Positions 35,335 to 43,213 of a stretch of DNA of 64,000 nt are shown here, one piece after another. Numbering within the stretch: position 1 is the first letter of the stretch; every line of letters begins with the position of its first letter. The DNA comes from CAZSSM01 sp964609385 (GTDB taxonomy: Bacteria; Planctomycetota; Planctomycetia; Isosphaerales; Isosphaeraceae). The translations under genes and the position numbers were made by a program. Below the pieces are notes generated by a model that was not told the DNA's origin, did no database searches, and was given only the letters and a program-made list of their open reading frames with translations. The stretch spans positions 3,032-67,031 of the forward strand of contig CAZSSM010000036.1 in the NCBI GenBank assembly GCA_964609385.1, read 5' to 3'.

Positions 35335-37272
35335 TTATGGGAAGGCGCGGATCGTCAACGAATCGTCGGTTCCGACGCGCCTTCGGGAGAGCTGGTGGGC
35401 GCGTCGGATGAACTCGCCGCGGGTCGGGGCATCTTCGAGGTCCTCGGCGGGCAGACCGAGTTGATCGGCCAGTTCGAGCCATCGGCGTTCGGTCTCGGGG
35501 TCGAGTTCGCGTTCCAAATCGGCGGCATGACCGGGGAAGGCGGCGTGATATTGGCCGTAGAGGTTGGGTCCACGTTGGCCCGGCCGTTCGGGCTCGGGCT
35601 CCAGGCCGTGCAGGCCGCCGACGGTCCCCCACCACTGGACGGCTTCGAAGTCGTCGGCGCCCGGGAGGACGTCGGAGACGTAGATCGTCTGCGCACCGGC
35701 ACGTCGGAGTCGCCGTTGGAGCCTGACCACGTCGATCTGTTGGACATCGGTCGAGGCGTCGATCGCCTGTGAGGCGGCGTGGCCGGCGGCCTGACCGAGC
35801 GAGGTCCAGATCGGTTCCAGGCGGAGGGCACAGAAGCCGACGTGCGACGACGAGCAGGCGACCGGCACGAGCAGGTTGCCCACCTCGTGCGGGACCAGCA
35901 CCCCGTACGGGATCTGATAGGGGGGGGCCGGGTGATAGAACTCGCCGGTGTGCCGACCGCCGAAGCGCGGGCCGTCGTGGGCGGTTCCGTGGCAGTTGGG
36001 GCCATAGTCACCCATCGCGATCGCGTCGATGTGATGGACCGCCCGCGCGTCACCGGGTGCGTGCTCGACGTCGGCTTGCGTGAAGGTGGTCAGGCCGACC
36101 ATCCGACGCGCTTCGCGGATATATAACTGGGTCGGCAGGTGGCCGTTGTCGACGAACTCGTCGCGGCAGAATCCCCAGTCCCGGGCCTCGTCGCGGAACC
36201 GCTCCGGGACCGCAGGGTCGTTCTGGAGGAAATAGAGCATCCCGACGTTGTGCCGCAGGTGCGCCTCGAAGATCCGCCGACGGGTCTCGGCGTCGCCATC
36301 GGGCCAGTCGTCGCTCAACTCGGGCATGCTCAGTCGGACCGGTGCCCTCGAGACATCGTTGATGTCCCGCTTCCGGTTCGGCAACCAGACCCGCTGCGTC
36401 TTGTAGATCCCCCCGCGCTGCTCGCAGAAGACCGAGGTGACCTGTCCCGATTCGAACAGATCGAGCAGACCGAGGTGGTCCTCACGTCGATAGCCCTCCG
36501 GCTTGGGGGCGGCGACGCGGTTGGACGGCTCGGGGGTCATCGTGAGCCGGAAGTTGTACCCCTGGACCTGATCGTCGCCGACCTCGGGCGCGAGCGGCTC
36601 ACCGAACTCTGCGCGGCCTTCGCGACCGACCCGGTACGGCACGTCGGCCAGGGCCATCAGATCCCCCTCGTAGGACGCGTCGATGACCATCGACGCCGTG
36701 ACCTCAAAGGGCTTTCCGAGACCGTCCCGGAACGCAACGGTCTCGATGCGTTGCCGGCGACCCTCGGTCGGGACGAGGCCGACCTCAACGAGCGACAGGC
36801 CGTGGGCGACGCGGATCCGAGGGACCTCGGCGAGCATCTCTCGGAGGACGCGCAGGTTGACCTTCGGCTCGGCGTGGGTGCCCCCTTGGCAGTCGGTGAG
36901 CTGGGGCGAGTCGGGGCCGTAGCGATCGCGGTAATATGCCTCGACACGCTCGATGAGTTCGAGGTAGGTGCCGCCGAACGCTTCGAAGGTCCGGACGTCG
37001 ACGTGCGAGAGGCCGTTGGTGACCAGACCGCCGATCCGATCGGTGGGCTCGACCAGCAGGACCCGCGACCCGTCGCGGCCGGCGCCCAACGCCGCGGCGA
37101 TCCCGGCCGGGGTCGCCGAGTAGACCAGCACGTCGACCGTCTCGGAGAACAACGGCTGAGTTGTCGATTCGACGGTCGCCTGGGCTGCGCCATCCGTCTC
37201 GGGGCCGAGACTGAGGGCGAAGGTCAGCGCCAGGAACACCGGAACGATTCGACTCCCAAGGGCGTGTCGCAT
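35335..37272 (-). CDS. Exported FAD-dependent oxidoreductase (FAD_oxidored / xanthan-lyase-associated type)
   Basis: 645 residues. GAGGAG seven bases upstream favours ATG 37272; an ATG five codons earlier is the alternative. A signal peptide (GSRIVPVFLALTFALSLGPE) precedes the dinucleotide-binding N-terminus VDVLVYSATPAGIAAALGAGRDG and ending VEPTDRIGGLVTNGL, a modified GxGxxG in which SATPAG replaces GGGPAG as usual for this family. Further family landmarks are MVIDASYEGDLMALADV, VQGYNFRLTM, and the C-terminal VGFCALRLEPIWTSLGQAAGHAAS. Members occur in planctomycete polysaccharide-use clusters as secreted FAD enzymes of unknown substrate. Fifty bases downstream of the YdjY gene on the same strand, so probably one operon. 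Confidence 0.85.
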   Translation of the reverse strand: MRHALGSRIVPVFLALTFALSLGPETDGAAQATVESTTQPLFSETVDVLVYSATPAGIAAALGAGRDGSRVLLVEPTDRIGGLVTNGLSHVDVRTFEAFGGTYLELIERVEAYYRDRYGPDSPQLTDCQGGTHAEPKVNLRVLREMLAEVPRIRVAHGLSLVEVGLVPTEGRRQRIETVAFRDGLGKPFEVTASMVIDASYEGDLMALADVPYRVGREGRAEFGEPLAPEVGDDQVQGYNFRLTMTPEPSNRVAAPKPEGYRREDHLGLLDLFESGQVTSVFCEQRGGIYKTQRVWLPNRKRDINDVSRAPVRLSMPELSDDWPDGDAETRRRIFEAHLRHNVGMLYFLQNDPAVPERFRDEARDWGFCRDEFVDNGHLPTQLYIREARRMVGLTTFTQADVEHAPGDARAVHHIDAIAMGDYGPNCHGTAHDGPRFGGRHTGEFYHPAPPYQIPYGVLVPHEVGNLLVPVACSSSHVGFCALRLEPIWTSLGQAAGHAASQAIDASTDVQQIDVVRLQRRLRRAGAQTIYVSDVLPGADDFEAVQWWGTVGGLHGLEPEPERPGQRGPNLYGQYHAAFPGHAADLERELDPETERRWLELADQLGLPAEDLEDAPTRGEFIRRAHQLSRRRVGTDDSLTIRAFP

Positions 37273-37321
37273 GCGGGCGCTCCTCATGGACGGAGACGGA
37301 CGTGTCGAGGCGTTGCGAGGA

Positions 37322-38125
37322 TCAGGGGGTGTCCGGAGTTTCGGATGAGGTGGCAGGTTTGGGGGCCTCGGCCTTCGGAGACTCCTCGGCGTTCGGATCG
37401 GCGGCAGCTTGGAGGACGAGCACGACGCGGGTCCGGTCGGTCGGGATCAACGGGGTGTTGGCTTCGAAGACCAGGGCGGTGTCGTCGGCGGAGCTGGCGA
37501 AGGGCAGGTCGAGGATGGCGCTGGAGAAGTTGGCCACGGTGATCAGGTCGCCCACGCTGGCGCTGTAGATCCGCTCGTCGGTGATCGGGTCGTTGTAGTA
37601 TTCGCTGCCGGCGAAGACCCAGTCGGTCTCCAGGAGCGTGCCGTCGGCGGGGTTGCGGACCCAGGTCCGGGCGTCGACCGTTTGCACGTCACCTTCCGAG
37701 TCGGTCCAGCGGGCCTGGATCCGGATCGGATCCCCGGTCGGCGGTCGGAATTCGGGGCGGAATCGGACGGGTTGACCCGCTTGGAGACCGCAGAGCAGCA
37801 AGCCGCTATGGATCTGGTACGCCTCGGCGTTGGTGGCCAGGATCGACTCGTGCTCCTTGCTCTGGAAGAGGCAGAGCAGATGCTCCAAGGGGCCGTTGCG
37901 GAGCACGATGCGGCTCTCGATGGCCAGTTTCCGCTGCGCTGGCTGGAACCAGAGGCTGGGCCCGATCGGCTTCCAGGTCGCGTCCAGCTCGGCCGGGCGT
38001 TCCGGAGCGATCGGCGACTCGGCCTCGACGATCCGGCGACCGGGCTCCTGCGCCCAGCCGGGGGTCTGTGCCAGAGCCGACACGATCAACCACCACGCCC
38101 ACGTGCTTCCAACCCGATCGCGCAT
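37322..38125 (-). CDS. YdjY domain-containing exported protein
   Basis: 267 residues, start fixed by GGGAGGA and a signal peptide (AWWLIVSALAQTPGWAQ). The body matches the YdjY domain found in many planctomycetes: VVLRNGPLEHLLCLF-type segment (ESRIVLRNGPLEHLLC), HESILATNAEAYQIHSGLL, RTWVRNPADGTLLETDWVFAGS, VANFSSAILDLPFASS. YdjY domains are extracytoplasmic, beta-rich and of unknown function. The C-terminus is Pro/Ala-rich. It precedes the FAD enzyme in a likely operon and is divergent from an esterase gene. Confidence 0.8.
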   Translation of the reverse strand: MRDRVGSTWAWWLIVSALAQTPGWAQEPGRRIVEAESPIAPERPAELDATWKPIGPSLWFQPAQRKLAIESRIVLRNGPLEHLLCLFQSKEHESILATNAEAYQIHSGLLLCGLQAGQPVRFRPEFRPPTGDPIRIQARWTDSEGDVQTVDARTWVRNPADGTLLETDWVFAGSEYYNDPITDERIYSASVGDLITVANFSSAILDLPFASSADDTALVFEANTPLIPTDRTRVVLVLQAAADPNAEESPKAEAPKPATSSETPDTP

Positions 38126-38336
38126 CGTCGGTCCTCCCGGTTCGTTTGGGGGTTTCATAGAGCGGAGCCCATGCCTAAGGGCCTCGAGCTTTGGCTCCGA
38201 CGTCCCGGTTCCAGGGTATCCGGAATCGGGGCCGGATGCCTTCGGGATCATGGGGCAATCCCGGATTCGTCGCCCATGACGGACCCGTTTCGACGCTTGG
38301 CCACCGCACAACAACGAAACCATTGGAGAAGCAACA

Positions 38337-39416
38337 ATGATCTGGACTTCGAATCGGACGTCCCGGACCTCGGTCGTCCGGCTGTGGTCGGCCTTGGCCT
38401 CAGGGCTGATCGTGTTCGGGGCGATCTCGGCGGTCCCTGCGACGGCTCAGGAGCCGGTCTCCGAGCCCGGCGTTCGTGGCGACGATCCGCGCGAGACGCG
38501 TCGGGAACGGCTGATGCAACGCATCGGCTTAGAGCGTCGTACGTTAGAGGTCGGCGGACTCGAGCGATCTTACGTGCTTTACGCTCCGGGTCGCGTCGCG
38601 GAGGCCGATGCCGATGCGCCGCTGGTCCTGTCCTTCCACGGGGGTGGCGGTCGGGCCGAGGGGCTCGCGTTCCGGTATGGCTTCCAACGGTTGGCGAGGC
38701 GTGAGGGGTTCCTGGTGGCCTATCCGCAGGGGGTCGATGGCCATTGGAACGACGGTCGCAACGCCCGCGTGCTTCGGACGCAGCGTGAGGGAATCGACGA
38801 CATCGCCTTCGTCCGGGCGGTCGTCGAGGACATCGCGCGCGATTACCCCGTCGACACTGGCCGGATCTTCGCCACAGGGATCTCCAACGGCGGGATCTTC
38901 TGCCACAGGCTGGCCGCTGAGGCCTCCGACTTGGTTGTGGCGGTCGCGCCGATCGTCGGCGGGATGGCCGAGCCGATGGCCCCGACGTTCGCGCCGAAGC
39001 GGCCGGTCTCGCTGCTGGTCATTCAGGGCGACGCCGACCCGCTCGTGCCCTTCGAAGGTGGGCCGATCGGGGTCGGACGGTTCGGGCGTCGCGGACGGAT
39101 CATCGCGACCGACGCGACGGTGGCCAAGTATCGTCAGCGCAACGGGATCGAGGGCGAGCCGATGATCGAGGACCTCGACGACCGCACCGACGATGGGACG
39201 ACGACCCAGGTGACCACCTATCCGACCGGAGAGCAGGGGACCCGAGTCGTCGTCTATCGGATCCGCAACGGAGGCCACGCCTGGCCCACCATCGAGACCC
39301 CCAATGCCCAGGCCACGCCCCGCGAGCCCAACCTCCGGATCGGCCTCGTCTGCCGTGACTTCTCGGCCACCCGGGTTGTCTGGGACTTCTTCAAGGCATG
39401 TCCGACGCGCGATTGA
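38337..39416 (+). CDS. Exported PHB-depolymerase/feruloyl-esterase-like alpha/beta hydrolase
   Basis: 359 residues with a signal peptide (VRLWSALASGLIVFGAISAVPATAQ). After a cap the catalytic core reads VLSFHGGGGRAEG, AYPQGVDGHWNDGR, Ser in FATGISNGGIFCHRLA (about residue 183), Asp in VIQGDADPLVPFEGG and His in NGGHAWPT. This triad order and wording are characteristic of LpqC-type poly(3-hydroxybutyrate) depolymerase family esterases, which often act on ester-linked hemicellulose or aromatic esters. The product is secreted. It is divergent from YdjY with 211 bases of shared intergenic region. Length is normal. Confidence 0.88.
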   Translation: MIWTSNRTSRTSVVRLWSALASGLIVFGAISAVPATAQEPVSEPGVRGDDPRETRRERLMQRIGLERRTLEVGGLERSYVLYAPGRVAEADADAPLVLSFHGGGGRAEGLAFRYGFQRLARREGFLVAYPQGVDGHWNDGRNARVLRTQREGIDDIAFVRAVVEDIARDYPVDTGRIFATGISNGGIFCHRLAAEASDLVVAVAPIVGGMAEPMAPTFAPKRPVSLLVIQGDADPLVPFEGGPIGVGRFGRRGRIIATDATVAKYRQRNGIEGEPMIEDLDDRTDDGTTTQVTTYPTGEQGTRVVVYRIRNGGHAWPTIETPNAQATPREPNLRIGLVCRDFSATRVVWDFFKACPTRD

Positions 39417-39516
39417 TCAAACTTCACAATCACCCACTAGCTCGAAGCAATCAATTTGATCTGGGCGTGCGAAAAAAACCGATGAGACTTTTGTGTGTAG
39501 GAGCCTTTCGGCACGT

Positions 39517-40143
39517 TCACTTCCCCGAATCAGGCTTTTTTGGATCGGCAAGTTCCGGAATTCGGACCTCTCTGTTCCTGTCAAGATAGCGGACAGAACC
39601 CGCCGCCTTGAGTCGCTCCTGGAAGTCAGCCGATGTGAACGGCATGGTCCGGATCCGCAGGTAGTTTCCTGTCTCGTAAGACTCGATGACCTCCAGGTTT
39701 AGCTCCTCGCAAAGCTTCACCACAGCCTCAGCCTGGCCCTTATCGTAGCCAACGAGATACTCTATCGCGACCGTCGGGTCGGTTGGCCCCTCGGTGACCT
39801 TACAGACGAGTCGGCCTTGACCTTGGTCGTCTTCGAGGCGAACAAGCATTCCCCGGAGCACAACGGTACGGCCGTGCAATAGTTCGAGGTTGGAAGACTC
39901 TTTGGGCCTGCCATCGAAAATGAGCTCTAAGGTTATCTGACCAACTTGGATCAGAGGTGCTTTGGGCTCTTCACTGGGCAGGCCCGCGGGCGCAAGCAAT
40001 TGCCCCCGAATTTCCATGCAGATATATTCATTATCGCGGATTGTCGTCTTCTCAGAGCCCAGCTGATAAACACTCAGAGTTGTTGCTGTGAATAAAAGAA
40101 ACGAATTAATCATTGAATTCTGCGTGTTTGCACGCGTCTCCAT
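39517..40143 (-). CDS. Secreted subtilisin-propeptide-like protein (candidate inhibitor of neighbouring protease)
   Basis: About 208 residues. The N-terminus (INSFLLFTATTLSVYQL) is signal-like. A first beta-rich half (LLHGRTVVLRGMLVRLED) has no assignment. Residues about 127-197 (IEYLVGYDKGQAEAVVKLCEELNLEV, GNYLRIRTMPFTSADFQERLK, VRYLDRNREVRIPE) align by eye with the propeptide of the subtilase encoded next door (VLVHYVEGRSDQARQVAENNGL, GRFLVFERN, VEVIEPNFIVSIP): same order of strand, two helices and final EPN-like turn. Subtilase propeptides act as chaperones and inhibitors, so a stand-alone copy could keep the protease in check. This is inference. Start uncertain: ATG 40143 or 40113; neither has a strong ribosome-binding site. 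Confidence 0.55.
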   Translation of the reverse strand: METRANTQNSMINSFLLFTATTLSVYQLGSEKTTIRDNEYICMEIRGQLLAPAGLPSEEPKAPLIQVGQITLELIFDGRPKESSNLELLHGRTVVLRGMLVRLEDDQGQGRLVCKVTEGPTDPTVAIEYLVGYDKGQAEAVVKLCEELNLEVIESYETGNYLRIRTMPFTSADFQERLKAAGSVRYLDRNREVRIPELADPKKPDSGK

Positions 40144-40318
40144 ACTCAAGTGGGAAGACCGGACGGAGGCCTGGATCACGAATCACAGCCCGGAAGCCCG
40201 GCAACTCAATTTCGTGTTGACTCAGTTGGTTCCACGACGGAGGAAATTATTGGTTAGGTCACCGGCCCAGATGCCAGGCCATCAATGTTCTCTGGACCGG
40301 CGAACCACGCGTCAAGAT

Positions 40319-42175
40319 TTACTTCCGATCGTTCTCTTCGTATGCCTCAGATTTAGATTCGACCTGGACGGTCTCGGCGGATGCAATTCCTTGTCGTTGC
40401 CGGACACCCTGACCCGCCGGCGCCGATTCATCGAAAACCTGGCACGTCATCGCGTCCATCAGCCACAAGAACGGGGCATTGGAATCATCCGACGCTCGGT
40501 AGTAGATCCGGTGGTAGGGCGCTGGCGTGGCTGCCGCTTCAGTGAAGAGGAACTCGAACGGTCCGAACAGGAAATCCTCCTTGAAGATCCAGCCTCTGAG
40601 GCCTTCGGGTGACTCACCTTCACCGATGAATTCAAGGTTTGTTTGGTAGAAGATCTCCTCGAAGCAGTAGCTCGCTCGGCCAACTTTACCCTCGAGGACG
40701 AACGCACCCGAGGCATCCGGATTCTCCCCGGTGTAGGCGATCGTCGGCGGAGGCAGCGTATCGGGGCCCAGGAAGCTGAGATCCAACGTTCCGTCGGTAA
40801 CCGTGATCCCGGACAGCGCGGGGATGGGACGCGCGTTGTCGAGAAGAAGAGCCTTGATTTGATCCCAACTCTTACTGGCATGAGCGGGGTGACCCAAGAC
40901 GAGAGCGGCGGCCCCGGCGACGTGGGGTGTAGCCATCGAGGTTCCGTCCAGGAACCTGTACGCATCGTTAGGGAAGGTGCTCAGGATGTCGACGCCGGGA
41001 GCACCGAGGTCGACCGAGGTAGCCCCGAAGTTGCTAAAGCTCGCGCGCCTCTCTTCCTCGTCGATTGCGGCGACAGCGATGACGTTCTCGGTCTCGTAGC
41101 TTGCAGGATAGGCTTTTCGGCTCCCGTCGTTGTTATTGGACTCGTTACCGGCGGCGGCAATGAAGAGAACTCCCGCGTCCCGGGCCCGCTCAATGGCCTC
41201 GCGGAGGGCGACCGATGGGGGCTGGTCGGTAAGGAAGCCCCAGCTATTATTCATCACTTTCGCCCCGTTCTCTCGCGCATAGTCGATAGCCCGAACCGCA
41301 TTGTTGAGATTTCCAAAGCCGTTCTCGTCAAGAAACTTAACGGCCATGATCTGGACTTTCCAAGTGACACCAACCACGCCTGCGCTGTTATTTCCAACAG
41401 CTCCAATCGTCCCGGCACAGTGTGTGCCGTGGAGATTGTCGTCGTCGGGGTCACCGTCGTTGTTGACGAAGTCGAAGCCATGAATGTCGTCGTCGAATCC
41501 ATTGCCGTCGTCATCATGGTTGTTGTTCGGTATCTCGCCCGAATTGGTCCAAATGTTCCCGCTAAGATCTTCGTGGTTGTAATCGACGCCTGTGTCGATC
41601 ACGGCCACCACGATCGGCGAAGTCGTATGGCCGGAGGCCCAGGCGTCCACGGCGCGTGAGTTTACCACCCCCCAGAGTTCCGGCACCCTGGGGTCATCCG
41701 GGTTGGCCTGGGCCGCCGCCCGGCCGGCGAGGGCGCGCTCTCTGGCCGCCTCGGGCACCGGGGTGATTGGTCTGGGGATGGAGACGATGAAGTTGGGCTC
41801 GATGACCTCGACCGCCTCGCTCTCGGCGCAGGCACTGATCGCTGTCTCCAGAGCGACAGCCGTGGCCAGAGCTTCTCGATTACGCTCGAAGACCAGGAAG
41901 CGTCCAGGCACGTTGTCGGTGATGAATGTCAATCCATTGTTCTCGGCGACTTGTCGTGCTTGATCGGATCGGCCCTCAACATAGTGGACGAGGACCTGCT
42001 TGTTTGCAGCAAATTCGGTCGCAGTCGCGCCGATCTTGTCCTGCTGGGCATGAGCAACGGCACTAGCACAGACAGCAAGTGCCGTTGCCCAAACAATTAT
42101 TAGGGCAATCCGCGATGAAGTTTCCACGGCAGTAGCCGTATTCCGAGAGAACAGTCGAATCTTTGTGGTGCTCAC
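40319..42175 (-). CDS. Secreted S8 subtilisin-like serine protease
   Basis: 618 residues from GTG 42175, chosen because GGAG lies seven bases upstream. The signal peptide is RIALIIVWATALAVCASAVAHA; the propeptide (about residues 60-134) has the I9-like ending IEPNFIVSIP. The catalytic triad is visible: Asp194 in VIDTGVDYNHEDL, His250 in NLHGTHCAGTIG and Ser413 in GTSMATPHVAGAAAL. An Asn/Asp-rich insertion (NNNHDDDGNGFDDDIHG) suggests calcium sites. A C-terminal part of about 150 residues has two Cys and no named domain. It should be exported and active outside the cytoplasm. The propeptide-like gene follows 175 bases downstream on the same strand. Confidence 0.88.
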   Translation of the reverse strand: MSTTKIRLFSRNTATAVETSSRIALIIVWATALAVCASAVAHAQQDKIGATATEFAANKQVLVHYVEGRSDQARQVAENNGLTFITDNVPGRFLVFERNREALATAVALETAISACAESEAVEVIEPNFIVSIPRPITPVPEAARERALAGRAAAQANPDDPRVPELWGVVNSRAVDAWASGHTTSPIVVAVIDTGVDYNHEDLSGNIWTNSGEIPNNNHDDDGNGFDDDIHGFDFVNNDGDPDDDNLHGTHCAGTIGAVGNNSAGVVGVTWKVQIMAVKFLDENGFGNLNNAVRAIDYARENGAKVMNNSWGFLTDQPPSVALREAIERARDAGVLFIAAAGNESNNNDGSRKAYPASYETENVIAVAAIDEEERRASFSNFGATSVDLGAPGVDILSTFPNDAYRFLDGTSMATPHVAGAAALVLGHPAHASKSWDQIKALLLDNARPIPALSGITVTDGTLDLSFLGPDTLPPPTIAYTGENPDASGAFVLEGKVGRASYCFEEIFYQTNLEFIGEGESPEGLRGWIFKEDFLFGPFEFLFTEAAATPAPYHRIYYRASDDSNAPFLWLMDAMTCQVFDESAPAGQGVRQRQGIASAETVQVESKSEAYEENDRK

Positions 42176-42320
42176 TCGATTTCTCCAGAGTGTAATCGTT
42201 GGACTCAGACTCAGGTAGCGGCTTTGCATTTTGAGGAGTCGAATACTCGCTCAGGCATACCGCTATCTTTCAAAGCGAAAGATTGCTAAAAAAAGAGCGC
42301 GGCCTGGTCTGTATTTCTCC

Positions 42321-42341
42321 GATTGTCAGAGATTGACAATC
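42321..42341. promoter_or_regulatory. Perfect palindrome in divergent intergenic region
   Basis: GATTGTCA and its exact complement TGACAATC with a 5-base spacer, a shape typical of a dimeric regulator site. It lies between the subtilase (leftward) and the ECF sigma gene (rightward), and could also be a small hairpin. No specific regulator is implied. Confidence 0.35.
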
Positions 42342-42583
42342 TGGCCTTTGGGATTGGTTCGCGCAGCAGATCGACCGATTAGAACGTTGGACAAGAGCAG
42401 GCGCTTGATCCAGGCTGGGATTGCGATATAAATGATGTGGGTTGATTGGGATCGTCCGGGGTTTCAATTGGTATGTCTTGTCTCCCTGATCCAAATTCCG
42501 TGCTGATTTGGAACCTAGAGTGGGTGTTGTGTGCGGGTTGAACCAAAATCATGCTCGGTTTTAACTAAGTGGCGGCAAGCAAT

Positions 42584-43213
42584 ATGCATGACACTGGCGA
42601 TAAGATCTGCGAAACTTCTTGCGAGGAAGTCTCTCGCTCGGATGATGAATTGGTTCGTGGTTGCCGCGAGGGCGATCCCGACTGCCAGTTCGCCCTGCAT
42701 CAACGCTACTACCCTCGGCTCGTCGTATACGTTCGGTCTCGGCTCTCATCGATGATGCAAAGCGCGGTTGATGTCGAGGTGATCGCCAACTCGATCCTCA
42801 GAACAGTTCTCCGCCGCTGTGGGGGAGGACAAATCAATTTGGACGAGGGTCGTGACCTCTGGCCTTTGTTCCTCACGATTGCTCGACGTAGGACAATCGA
42901 TAGCGTTCGGCGCGCTTCCTCGCAGATCAATAGTCCCAATTGTGGGGCTATGCCGATCGACGAACACCTCGCCGGTGAAAAAGAAACTCCGATCGATCAG
43001 CTTCTCTCTCATGAGATGATCCAGCGAATCATGGCGACTCGAGATCGGATGCCAACCGAGGATCAGCGTCGTGTCTTCGATTTCTTGCTCGAGGGGCGAG
43101 GGCAAGTCCAAATTGCCCGACTCCTTGATCGGTCTGTCGCCTCAGTAAACGGCCTGATCACCCGCGTCAGGCACAACGTAGTGGCTTTCCTGTTCGAAGG
43201 AGAAGAGATCTGA
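42584..43213 (+). CDS. ECF-type RNA polymerase sigma factor
   Basis: About 209 residues from ATG 42584 (an in-frame GTG at 42569 is the alternative; neither has a strong ribosome-binding site). Region 2 is recognisable in DDELVRGCREGDPDCQFALHQRYYPRLVVYVRSRL and the -10-binding helix in LWPLFLTIARRRTIDSVRR. Region 4 is in DQRRVFDFLLEGRGQVQIARLLDRSVASVNGLITRVR, the helix-turn-helix for -35 recognition. Extended linker between the two is typical of planctomycete ECF groups. Its stop overlaps the kinase start by one base (TGATG), so both are translated together, and the kinase is the likely controller. Confidence 0.88.
   Translation: MHDTGDKICETSCEEVSRSDDELVRGCREGDPDCQFALHQRYYPRLVVYVRSRLSSMMQSAVDVEVIANSILRTVLRRCGGGQINLDEGRDLWPLFLTIARRRTIDSVRRASSQINSPNCGAMPIDEHLAGEKETPIDQLLSHEMIQRIMATRDRMPTEDQRRVFDFLLEGRGQVQIARLLDRSVASVNGLITRVRHNVVAFLFEGEEI

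Noticed and set aside
36139..37542. Long plus-strand open frame of about 470 codons
   Set aside because: Antisense to the FAD oxidoreductase and YdjY genes, with no domain; the minus-strand genes have signal peptides and conserved motifs.
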